DNA of 5,355 nt from an uncultured Bacilli bacterium (GTDB lineage Bacteria > Bacillota_I > Bacilli_A > RF39 > UBA660), in contig CANQDB010000093.1 in NCBI GenBank assembly GCA_947591175.1, forward strand, positions 1 through 5,355, in the 5' to 3' direction. A model generated the notes under the pieces. The model made no database searches, was not told the DNA's origin, and worked only from the letters and a program-made list of their open reading frames with translations. This document shows, piece by piece, positions 1 through 5,355 of this stretch; within the stretch, counting starts at the first letter, position 1; each line of letters opens with the position of its first letter. A program made the position numbers and the translations under genes.

Positions 1-1698
1 AATAAAAAGAAAAAAGTAATGATACTAGTTTTAGTATTAGGATTAGTTCTCTTAACAGTAGGAACTACTTATGCCTTCTTTACTTATTCAAAAGAAGGAG
101 TAAAACTTAATACCTTAACGACAGGTACTATGTACTTTGTCTATGATGAATTACCAAATCAAGATGGTAATCAGATTTCAATAAGTAATGCTTTTCCTAT
201 GACTGATGACAAAGGAAAGAATCAAGAACAACCGGGAATGTTTGAATTCCAAGTAAGAGCAACAACACAAGGAGCACCAATCTATTATGAAGTATATCTT
301 ACCAATGAATCAGAAAGTTTAGAGTTAGATGCTTTGCCAGAAAAAGTAGTAAAGACTTATTTAACGGATGCTTCAAATGGAAATGAAGAACCAATTAATA
401 ATTATTGGACTAATGAAGATGTAAATTTGTTTAATGAATTATGGGTAAGTCAAGTACCACCAGTAAAAGATAATTTAAATGGAAGAACATTATTACAAGA
501 TGTGGTCAATAATAATGTACAAGATTATGTAAAGACCTATAGATATCGTATGTGGATTGATGATAATGCTAATAAAGTAAATAAAGATGGAGAATGGGTA
601 TACGGAAACAAAGTCTTCAGTGTTCACGTAAATGTGTATGCTTCAAACGAAAAGTTACCTGATCCAATACCACCAAGAGCAACATTTATGGCAACAAGTT
701 CAAGTGATAGTTGGCTAAAACCTAGTGATATAGAAATTACCAAATCACAAATAACAAGTATAAGTTTTGTAAAAACAAGTGAAGTACCAAGTGAAACGGA
801 TGCAAGTTGGGATATAACAGCAAATCCTGATGATTCTGGTAAAGTAACAGCATATTTAGTTCAAAATCCAATATTAGAAGAGGAAGAAACATATTCAGTG
901 TATATAACTTCTAATGCAAAAACCATTTATTTAAATGAGAACTCAAGTTATTTATTTGGAGGTGATTATTCTAATTGTTTTGATAAATTAAAAGAAATAA
1001 AAGGATTAGAAACATTAGATACGTCTGAAGTAACTAATATGTCATATATGTTCGAAGAATGTAGTCAACTAATTGATTTTAGTTTCCTTGAAGATTGGGA
1101 TACGTCAAGTGTAACGAATATGTCTTCGATGTTCAATAATTGTGAGCAATTAACCGATTTAAGTTCAATAGCAAGTTGGGATACATCAAATGTAACGAAT
1201 ATGTCTAATATGTTCTTGGGATGTATTCAATTAGGTATTTTAGATTTAAGTGGTTGGGACACGTCAAACTTAACGGAAATGTTTGGTATGTTCTCTTGGT
1301 GTAGCCAATTAACTATTGTAGATTTAAGTGGCTGGGACACATCAAGTGTAACTGATATGAATGGCGTGTTTAATAGGTGTTCCTTATTAACTTCTATTAT
1401 AGGAATAGAAAATTGGGATACATCAAGTTTAAAAAAAGTTGGTTTTCAAATTGGTGTTACTGCTAGTGGAATGTTTTATGATTGTCATTCATTGATTACT
1501 TTAGATTTGAGTGGTTGGTCTATATCTAATATAACTGAATATAAACATGTGTTTAATGGTTGTGATCAACTGACTACTATTTATGTAAAAAATCTCGAAG
1601 ATATAGAAATAATGGAACAATGGGTTTCTTCTTCTAAAGCTGTTTTGAGCGGAACTGATTGCAATCCTAATGTTCAAGTTGTTGTAAAAAATGGATAA
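1..1698 (+). CDS. Secreted BspA-family (DUF285) leucine-rich repeat protein with SipW-type signal peptide; 5' end cut by window
   Basis: This is a probable exported adhesin or matrix-type protein. The frame is open from base 1 and reads NKKKKVM before the first in-window ATG at 19. These lysines form a signal-peptide n-region, so the real start is probably just upstream. Residues below count from that ATG. Residues 2-14 are a hydrophobic core, followed by GTTYAFF (15-21), which resembles the SipW-processed signals of TasA and camelysin. Residues 22-212 look like a TasA/camelysin-type extracellular domain. A proline-rich linker (PDPIPP, from 214) leads to a region of about 222-330 resembling the lead-in of BspA proteins. 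Seven repeats of the type WDTSxVTxMxxMFxxCxxL follow, with the tryptophan position at 333 (Leu), 360, 387, 413, 439, 466 and 500. The protein ends about 35 residues later with no LPXTG motif or membrane anchor. BspA relatives bind host matrix proteins, but the ligand here is unknown. The family call is firm and the TasA-like call is moderate. Confidence 0.88.
   Translation, partial: NKKKKVMILVLVLGLVLLTVGTTYAFFTYSKEGVKLNTLTTGTMYFVYDELPNQDGNQISISNAFPMTDDKGKNQEQPGMFEFQVRATTQGAPIYYEVYLTNESESLELDALPEKVVKTYLTDASNGNEEPINNYWTNEDVNLFNELWVSQVPPVKDNLNGRTLLQDVVNNNVQDYVKTYRYRMWIDDNANKVNKDGEWVYGNKVFSVHVNVYASNEKLPDPIPPRATFMATSSSDSWLKPSDIEITKSQITSISFVKTSEVPSETDASWDITANPDDSGKVTAYLVQNPILEEEETYSVYITSNAKTIYLNENSSYLFGGDYSNCFDKLKEIKGLETLDTSEVTNMSYMFEECSQLIDFSFLEDWDTSSVTNMSSMFNNCEQLTDLSSIASWDTSNVTNMSNMFLGCIQLGILDLSGWDTSNLTEMFGMFSWCSQLTIVDLSGWDTSSVTDMNGVFNRCSLLTSIIGIENWDTSSLKKVGFQIGVTASGMFYDCHSLITLDLSGWSISNITEYKHVFNGCDQLTTIYVKNLEDIEIMEQWVSSSKAVLSGTDCNPNVQVVVKNG
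1015..1590 (+). repeat. Seven tandem DUF285/BspA leucine-rich repeats within the first CDS
   Basis: Each unit encodes WDTSxVTxMxxMFxxCxxLxxLDLSG or a close variant. The period is 26-27 codons (78-81 bases) for units 1-5. Unit 1 starts LDTS instead of WDTS. Unit 6 carries about eight extra residues (the GFQIGVTA stretch), giving a 34-codon spacing. Unit 7 is degenerate (WSISNITEYKHVF) and looks like a capping repeat. Every unit keeps the Cys after the Met/Val-Phe pair, as is usual for this family. The repeats are similar at the DNA level (forms of TGGGAYACRTCAA recur), so they could recombine with each other or with paralogues. Confidence 0.85.
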
Positions 1699-1707
1699 TA
1701 TTAATTT

Positions 1708-1741
1708 AAAAAGTTGGTCTTTGCAGCCGACTTTTTCTTTT
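1708..1741 (+). terminator. Rho-independent terminator after the BspA-like gene
   Basis: The arms AAAAAGTTGG (1708-1717) and CCGACTTTTT (1727-1736) form a 10-bp stem with one T-G wobble and a 9-base loop. A T-rich tract continues to 1741. The structure begins nine bases after the TAA stop and separates this gene from ezrA. The flanking A and T runs would also allow it to work on the other strand, but no minus-strand gene is seen. Confidence 0.8.
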
Positions 1742-1796
1742 CCTTGAAGAGTTTTTAATAAATTTCTCAAAAAAGGACGAAAAAAGTCTTAACTTG

Positions 1797-1805
1797 TGGT
1801 AAAAT
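1797..1805 (+). promoter_or_regulatory. Probable extended -10 promoter of ezrA
   Basis: TGG followed by TAAAAT (-10 hexamer at 1800-1805) gives a TGN extended -10 about 32 bases before the chosen start codon. No convincing -35 lies 16-18 bases upstream; that region instead has two A6 tracts (1769-1774 and 1780-1785) spaced 11 bases apart. TAATAT at 1808-1813 is an alternative -10. The same TGRTAAAAT form occurs before the cysteine desulfurase gene. Confidence 0.5.
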
Positions 1806-1825
1806 GGTAATATAGTAGTCGCATT

Positions 1826-1833
1826 GGGGTGAT
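1826..1833 (+). promoter_or_regulatory. Ribosome binding site that sets the ezrA start
   Basis: GGGGTGAT is close to the GGAGGTGAT complement of the 16S rRNA tail. Its G-rich core ends at 1829, seven bases before ATG 1837 but only four before the in-frame TTG at 1834. The spacing favours ATG 1837 over the longer TTG reading. Confidence 0.75.
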
Positions 1834-1836
1834 TTG

Positions 1837-3564
1837 ATGAATCCATCTACTCTTTTGATTATCGGTGTTTTCGTCGCTGTTGCTATTCTTTTGATAGTGA
1901 TTACTTTTGTTGTGATGAAAAAAAATAGAGAGAATAGTATTCAAAAGGAAGTAGAAGAACTTGATAAAGAAAAGAATTTAATCGCTAGTACTCCTGTATT
2001 ATCTGAATTATCGAAGGTTGAGTCTATTGTTAAAAACGATAAGATGGAAGAAAAGTACAAACGTTGGCAAGAGCGCTTTGAGAATATAAAGGTCGATAAA
2101 TTGACGAAAATTGATGATATGCTTATCGATTTGGATTTGTCAGTAAGTTCTAAGGACTATAAGAATGCTCGCATGAAGATGGCTAAGACGGAACTTGAAA
2201 TCTATAAAGCAAAAGAAGCCGCGGATCGTTTGATGAACGATATTAAAGAGATTACTGTAAGTGAAGAAAAGTATCGTGGAATTATTATTAAGTTAAAGAC
2301 AAAATATCGTTCTCTTTCTAAAGAATTCCAAGATCATAAGTTGGATTACGACGAGATTGCTCCAGTAATCGATTTACAATTTGAAAATATCGAAAAACGA
2401 TTCTTGGACTTCGAATCTATTATGGAGAAGAACGAATATAACGAGGTTGTTCATATCGTTAAGGCTTTGGATAACATGATAGACCATATGTCGGTGGTTA
2501 TCGAAGAGGTTCCGCAATTAATTTTACTTACAAAACAATTGATTCCTAAGCGAATTGAAGATATCGAAGATACTTATGAGACTATGGTTAATGAAGGATA
2601 TCCTTTGGATTACTTAAATATTCCTTATAATATGGAAGAGTCTAAGAAAAATATTACGTTAATTATGGATCGTATTAAAGTTTTAAATCTCGAAGAGTGT
2701 ATGTTTGAACTTAAGACGATGCTCGATTATTTGGATTCGTTATTTAATGATTTTGAAAAAGAGAAAACTAGCCGTAAGTCTTATGAAGATAACGTCATCG
2801 ATTTTAGTAATAAACTTGATAAAGTTACTAAATTAGTCGATGATATCTATGCTCAGATGGACGATATTAAGAATATGTACGATTTGACTGCTGATGATTT
2901 AACGGCTTTGGATGAAGTTAAGGACGAATTAGATGGTATCATTTCTGCTTATGAAAATTTAATTCAGGAAGTCGAAGAACAAAAGGAACCATATTCAAAA
3001 CAATTTAAAGAGTTGGAACGTTTGACATTGTTGTTACAACAATTGGAAGAAAATCTTGATATTTCGTTAAAATCTTTAGGTAGCATGTACGATGATGAAT
3101 TAAGAGCACATGAACAATTAGATGAAATTCAGATTGTTTTGAAGCAATGTAAGATTCGTATTCGAAGTTACAAGTTACCAATTATCACGAATAATTACTT
3201 TGTAGAGTTAGCAGAAGCCAACGAAGCAATTTTGGAAATTATCAAAGAGTTAGAGAAAAAACCTATCGAGATAAAAGTTTTAAATACTAGGGTCGATACG
3301 GCAAGAGACTTAGTTTTGAAGTTGTTTAATACGACAAATGAAATGATTAGAACTGCTCAACTAGCCGAAATGGCTATCGTTTATGGCAATCGTTACCGTT
3401 ATGATAAGGAAGAAGTTCACCAAGGTTTGAAACGGGCTGAAATGCTTTTCTATAAAGGTAATTATAAAGGTTCTTTGGAGACGGGTATCAACACTTTAGA
3501 ACTAGTGGAACCTGGTATTCACGAACGTTTATTAGAAGTGATGGGAAAAAAGGCGAGTTCATAG
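1837..3564 (+). CDS. ezrA: Septation ring formation regulator EzrA
   Basis: EzrA is a membrane-anchored inhibitor and organiser of FtsZ ring assembly that also links division to cell-wall synthesis in Bacilli. The product is 575 residues, close to the usual family length of about 560-575. Residues 5-27 form one hydrophobic transmembrane segment followed by KKNR, which implies a short external N-terminus and a cytoplasmic body. The rest is almost all charged, heptad-like helix, as expected for the spectrin-like coiled-coil repeats of EzrA. Near the C-terminus, residues 515-521 read VYGNRYR, matching the conserved 'QNR patch' needed for septal localisation, except that the Gln position is Val515 while Asn518 and Arg519 are kept. 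The tail (GLKRAEMLFYKGNYKGSLE...) also fits the family. An in-frame TTG at 1834 would add one residue but sits too near the ribosome binding site. The gene appears monocistronic, with a promoter at ~1800 and a hairpin over its stop. Confidence 0.96.
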   Translation: MNPSTLLIIGVFVAVAILLIVITFVVMKKNRENSIQKEVEELDKEKNLIASTPVLSELSKVESIVKNDKMEEKYKRWQERFENIKVDKLTKIDDMLIDLDLSVSSKDYKNARMKMAKTELEIYKAKEAADRLMNDIKEITVSEEKYRGIIIKLKTKYRSLSKEFQDHKLDYDEIAPVIDLQFENIEKRFLDFESIMEKNEYNEVVHIVKALDNMIDHMSVVIEEVPQLILLTKQLIPKRIEDIEDTYETMVNEGYPLDYLNIPYNMEESKKNITLIMDRIKVLNLEECMFELKTMLDYLDSLFNDFEKEKTSRKSYEDNVIDFSNKLDKVTKLVDDIYAQMDDIKNMYDLTADDLTALDEVKDELDGIISAYENLIQEVEEQKEPYSKQFKELERLTLLLQQLEENLDISLKSLGSMYDDELRAHEQLDEIQIVLKQCKIRIRSYKLPIITNNYFVELAEANEAILEIIKELEKKPIEIKVLNTRVDTARDLVLKLFNTTNEMIRTAQLAEMAIVYGNRYRYDKEEVHQGLKRAEMLFYKGNYKGSLETGINTLELVEPGIHERLLEVMGKKASS

Positions 3565-3580
3565 GAATTTGTCTTTTTTT
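3546..3580 (+). terminator. Terminator-like hairpin overlapping the ezrA stop codon
   Basis: The left arm at 3546-3560 is the end of the coding sequence and encodes KKASS. The right arm is 3565-3579. They pair over 15 positions (six A-T, then a GGCGAGTTC / GAATTTGTC core with three G-T wobbles). The loop is ATAG (3561-3564), which contains the TAG stop. The T7 run at 3574-3580 doubles as stem and U-tract. The core is only moderately GC-rich, so termination efficiency is uncertain. Confidence 0.55.
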
Positions 3581-3619
3581 GCAATTTTTTTAAGAAAAAT
3601 CTCTTTTTTTAGCGAATTA

Positions 3620-3625
3620 TATAAT
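3620..3625 (+). promoter_or_regulatory. Probable -10 box for the Rpn-like nuclease gene
   Basis: A perfect TATAAT lies 39 bases before the ATG at 3665. No TTGACA-like -35 is visible at 16-18 bases upstream. That space and the region before it hold T7 tracts at 3574-3580, 3585-3591 and 3604-3610, which may act as an UP-like or bent-DNA element. This is inference from sequence alone. Confidence 0.45.
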
Positions 3626-3654
3626 TGTAGGGATATTTAAGACCTATAGAAAGA

Positions 3655-3660
3655 AGAGGT
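3655..3660 (+). promoter_or_regulatory. Ribosome binding site of the Rpn-like nuclease gene
   Basis: AGAGGT, within a purine-rich AAGAAGAGGT run, lies four to five bases before ATG 3665 and supports that start codon. Confidence 0.65.
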
Positions 3661-3664
3661 TATT

Positions 3665-4378
3665 ATGGTTGCACGTTCGTTAAGAAAAGGAGAAATTATT
3701 CCTTTTGATTGTGATTTTATGTTTAATAGGATGTTAGGAAATCCTGAACATCCTGAATTGTTGGTTTCGTTTTTAAGTTTTTATTTTGCTATTCCTGAAG
3801 TAGAGTTAAGTCGGAATATTACGATTGTCCATCCCGATTTAACAAAAGAATATTCTCAGGAATATGATGGTTCCGTTGATTTAATTATCAAACATAAGAG
3901 ATTAGGGCGTCTTTTTGTAGAAATAAGACTTCATCATGATGAACAAGAAGTTATATCATCTTTTTTTCAGTTCTTTCATCGGATAGAAATTCAATTGTTG
4001 ACACATGATTATTCTTATTTTGATAAGTGCTTTCAAATTAATTTAGATACTTCCGAGACTTTCTCCACCAATCCTTATGATGTCTTTTATATTCAAAATA
4101 ATCATGGTTTAGTGTTATCTCCTTGGTTTGAAGTTCATCACATTTCAATTCCTAATTGTCTTTATGCTTATTATGATCAGGAAGATATGAAACTTAATGC
4201 TTTAAGGCATTTTGCGTCTTTATTGACAACAAAAAATAAGGCGGAGTTTAGAAGACATTTTGAAGAGTTGACAGAACGACGAAAGGTTGGAAATTTTATA
4301 AAGTATTTGGATCAAATATTGGAAGATTCTACTTGCCAACAAGCATATTTTAGATTTTTAAAAGAGAAAACTAGGTAA
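3665..4378 (+). CDS. Rpn-family / PD-(D/E)XK nuclease family transposase-like protein
   Basis: The 237-residue protein resembles the PDDEXK_2 family, often annotated as 'PD-(D/E)XK nuclease family transposase' and related to the Rpn recombination-promoting nucleases. The opening (IIPFDCDFMFNRMLGNPEHPELLVSFLSF, 11-39) matches the family start, in which a short motif like DxxFKxxFG precedes a helix. The nuclease core is D72 (GSVD), a beta-turn, then E86-I87-R88. The family normally has ExQ or ExK, so Arg88 replaces the usual last catalytic residue and activity is uncertain. FEVHHISIPNCL (about 155-166) matches the conserved segment after the core. Length is at the short end of the family, without an obvious truncation. 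Known Rpn proteins are DNA endonucleases that promote RecA-independent recombination, and some act in phage defence. The gene stands alone with its own promoter and no partner, between two core genes, which suggests horizontal arrival. Confidence 0.82.
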   Translation: MVARSLRKGEIIPFDCDFMFNRMLGNPEHPELLVSFLSFYFAIPEVELSRNITIVHPDLTKEYSQEYDGSVDLIIKHKRLGRLFVEIRLHHDEQEVISSFFQFFHRIEIQLLTHDYSYFDKCFQINLDTSETFSTNPYDVFYIQNNHGLVLSPWFEVHHISIPNCLYAYYDQEDMKLNALRHFASLLTTKNKAEFRRHFEELTERRKVGNFIKYLDQILEDSTCQQAYFRFLKEKTR

Positions 4379-4403
4379 TTGAAAGATATTATTAATTTTT
4401 GCT

Positions 4404-4449
4404 AATTGACATTTTGTCGGCTTCGACAAGATGTCGAAAATTGTCAATT
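4404..4449 (+). repeat. Nested palindrome / alternative hairpins downstream of the nuclease gene
   Basis: The outer arms AATTGACA (4404-4411) and TGTCAATT (4442-4449) are exact inverted repeats. Inside them, 4406-4419 and 4424-4437 can pair over 14 positions with two T-G wobbles around a GCTT loop, and this pairing competes with the outer one for TTGACA. CGACAAGATGTCG at 4424-4436 is itself a short palindrome. No T-run follows, so it is not a standard Rho-independent terminator. It begins 26 bases after the nuclease stop. It may be a palindromic repeat, a protein-binding site or a processing/termination hairpin; the sequence does not decide. Confidence 0.65.
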
Positions 4450-4532
4450 GATTTAATGATGTATTTTATGTTGAAAAGAAAATAGAATAACTTTTAAATG
4501 ATTGCTTTTAAGTAATAAGTCCTAATTTATCC

Positions 4533-4561
4533 TAGGCAAAGATTTCATTCTATGATAAAAT
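4533..4561 (+). promoter_or_regulatory. Promoter of the cysteine desulfurase gene
   Basis: TAGGCA (4533-4538, four of six matches to TTGACA) is followed after exactly 17 bases by TAAAAT (4556-4561). A TGA immediately before it gives an extended -10. The predicted transcript would start near 4568 and leave a leader of about 20 bases, too short for a riboswitch. It means the desulfurase need not be read from ezrA or the nuclease gene. Confidence 0.65.
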
Positions 4562-4575
4562 AGTAACGATTGAAT

Positions 4576-4580
4576 GAGGG
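4576..4580 (+). promoter_or_regulatory. Ribosome binding site that decides the desulfurase start
   Basis: GAGGG lies six bases before ATG 4587 but directly abuts ATG 4581, which is in the same frame. The spacing therefore supports 4587, giving the family-typical N-terminus MIYLDYSATTP instead of one with an added MD. Confidence 0.65.
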
Positions 4581-4586
4581 ATGGAT

Positions 4587-5355
4587 ATGATTTATTTAGA
4601 TTACAGTGCAACTACTCCTGTTGATAAACAAGTTTTAGATTCTTTTGTAAAGACAAATGAAGTCTATTTTGGTAATCCTAATTCTCTTCACGAATTGGGA
4701 ACTGAGGTTCATCGTTTGATGGAAGAAGCAACTAAGCAGGTTGCTGATCTTTTAAAAGTTCAACCTAAGGAAGTAATTTTCACAAGTTGTGCTAGTGAAA
4801 GTAACAATTTAGCACTTAAAGGAATCGCTTTGAAATATCCTTATCGAGGAAAACATATCGTTACGACCAAACTAGAACATTCTAGTATTTTAGAGACACT
4901 TGATTTTTTAGAAAAACAAGGTTTTATTGTTGACTATGTGCCACTTTTAGAAAACGGACAAATTGATTTTGAGGCTTTGCAAAAAATAGTTACTAAAGAT
5001 ACACTCTTAGTAACTATTGCGGGTGTTTCTAGTGAAGTTGGAATTTTACAAGATATTTCACGGATTGGAAAATTTTTAAAAGATTATCCTACTACTTTTT
5101 TTCACGTTGATGGAACTCAAATGGTTGGAAAAGTTCCTATTGATTTAACCAATGTGGATCTTTTTACTTGTAGTGCTCATAAATTTTATGGCTTAAAGGG
5201 AGTTGGATGTCTTATAAAAAAACAGGGAATTGAACTTGAGCCGCTTATTCATGGTGGTAAAAGTCAAACTATTTATCGTAGTGGAACTCCTGCTTTACCT
5301 TTGATAGTATCACTTTCAAAAGCTTTAAGACTCGCACTTGAAAATATAGATGAAA
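4587..5355 (+). CDS. Group I cysteine desulfurase (IscS/NifS/NifZ-like), 3' end cut by window
   Basis: A PLP-dependent enzyme that converts cysteine to alanine and passes the sulfur as persulfide to partners for Fe-S clusters or tRNA thiolation. About 256 of an expected ~380 residues are present and the frame is still open at the edge. Visible landmarks are MIYLDYSATTP (1-11), the CASESNN phosphate-binding loop (68-74, usually GATESNN), His98 (IscS His104), HVDGTQ with Asp175 and Gln178 (IscS Asp180, Gln183), SAHK with the PLP lysine Lys199 (IscS Lys206), and RSGT at 231-234. Ser149 replaces the PLP-contacting Asn155 of IscS. The catalytic Cys lies past the window. In Bacillus the neighbour of ezrA is nifZ, followed by thiI, and NifZ supplies ThiI for 4-thiouridine in tRNA. 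Synteny suggests the same role here, which is inference. Confidence 0.93.
   Translation, partial: MIYLDYSATTPVDKQVLDSFVKTNEVYFGNPNSLHELGTEVHRLMEEATKQVADLLKVQPKEVIFTSCASESNNLALKGIALKYPYRGKHIVTTKLEHSSILETLDFLEKQGFIVDYVPLLENGQIDFEALQKIVTKDTLLVTIAGVSSEVGILQDISRIGKFLKDYPTTFFHVDGTQMVGKVPIDLTNVDLFTCSAHKFYGLKGVGCLIKKQGIELEPLIHGGKSQTIYRSGTPALPLIVSLSKALRLALENIDE

Noticed and set aside
19..21. ATG at 19 as the true start of the surface protein
   Set aside because: The frame is open to base 1, and the codons just before it encode a lysine-rich n-region that a signal peptide needs. No ribosome binding site precedes 19.
1501..1770. A minus-strand open frame of 89 codons
   Set aside because: It is antisense to the repeat-encoding 3' end and runs through the terminator hairpin. 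The product has no recognisable family and no ribosome binding site was evident, so it is a shadow frame.
1834..1836. TTG at 1834 as the ezrA start
   Set aside because: It is only four bases from the ribosome binding core, and an ATG with better spacing follows immediately at 1837.
4406..4434. TTGACA at 4406-4411 as a -35 box
   Set aside because: No -10-like hexamer lies 16-18 bases downstream; the hexamer is part of the palindrome arm.
4450..4532. A riboswitch, T-box or small RNA in the spacer before the desulfurase
   Set aside because: The promoter lies downstream of this stretch, so it is not in the desulfurase leader. It has no strong stem or T-box-like motif, and its longest start-to-stop frame is about nine codons.
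3565..4586. A complete insertion sequence around the nuclease gene
   Set aside because: No terminal inverted repeats or target-site duplication could be found on both sides; the palindrome occurs only downstream.
1..5355. Use of TGA as tryptophan (Mollicutes code)
   Set aside because: Long frames stay intact under the standard code with all tryptophans as TGG, about 14 of them in the first gene alone. A code-4 genome this AT-rich should show in-frame TGA.

Overview
The window is AT-rich, every gene is on the + strand, and the gene set points to a low-GC Gram-positive bacterium on the Bacilli side of the Bacillota. EzrA is a Bacilli-type division protein. All tryptophans in the intact reading frames are TGG and the three visible stops are TAA, TAG and TAA, so the standard bacterial code applies and a Mycoplasma-type TGA=Trp code is unlikely. 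A secreted BspA/DUF285 repeat protein with a SipW-type signal peptide would suit an uncultured gut-associated Bacilli or Erysipelotrichia-like lineage, but that placement is inference.

Layout: (1) 1-1698 is a secreted protein whose first codon lies just upstream of the window. It joins a TasA/camelysin-like N-terminal part to a BspA lead-in region and seven DUF285 leucine-rich repeats, and a Rho-independent terminator follows at 1708-1741. (2) 1837-3564 is ezrA, with its own extended -10 promoter and an unusual terminator-like hairpin whose loop contains the ezrA stop codon. (3) 3665-4378 is a stand-alone PD-(D/E)XK nuclease of the Rpn/'transposase' family with a substituted catalytic motif. 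(4) 4379-4586 is a 208-base intergenic region with a nested palindrome and a good extended -10 promoter. (5) 4587 to the window end is the first ~256 codons of a group I cysteine desulfurase (IscS/NifS/NifZ).

The genes look like separate transcription units rather than one operon, because each has its own promoter-like sequence and ribosome binding site. The order ezrA followed by a cysteine desulfurase matches the ezrA-nifZ-thiI neighbourhood known from Bacillus. Here the Rpn-like nuclease gene sits between the two, which suggests an insertion into a conserved core-gene neighbourhood and predicts thiI just past the right edge. I found no CRISPR array, tRNA, rRNA, riboswitch or clear insertion-sequence ends. 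The most notable points are the chimeric surface protein with a possible recombination joint near 1430, the stop-codon-in-loop terminator, and the nested palindrome beside the nuclease gene.
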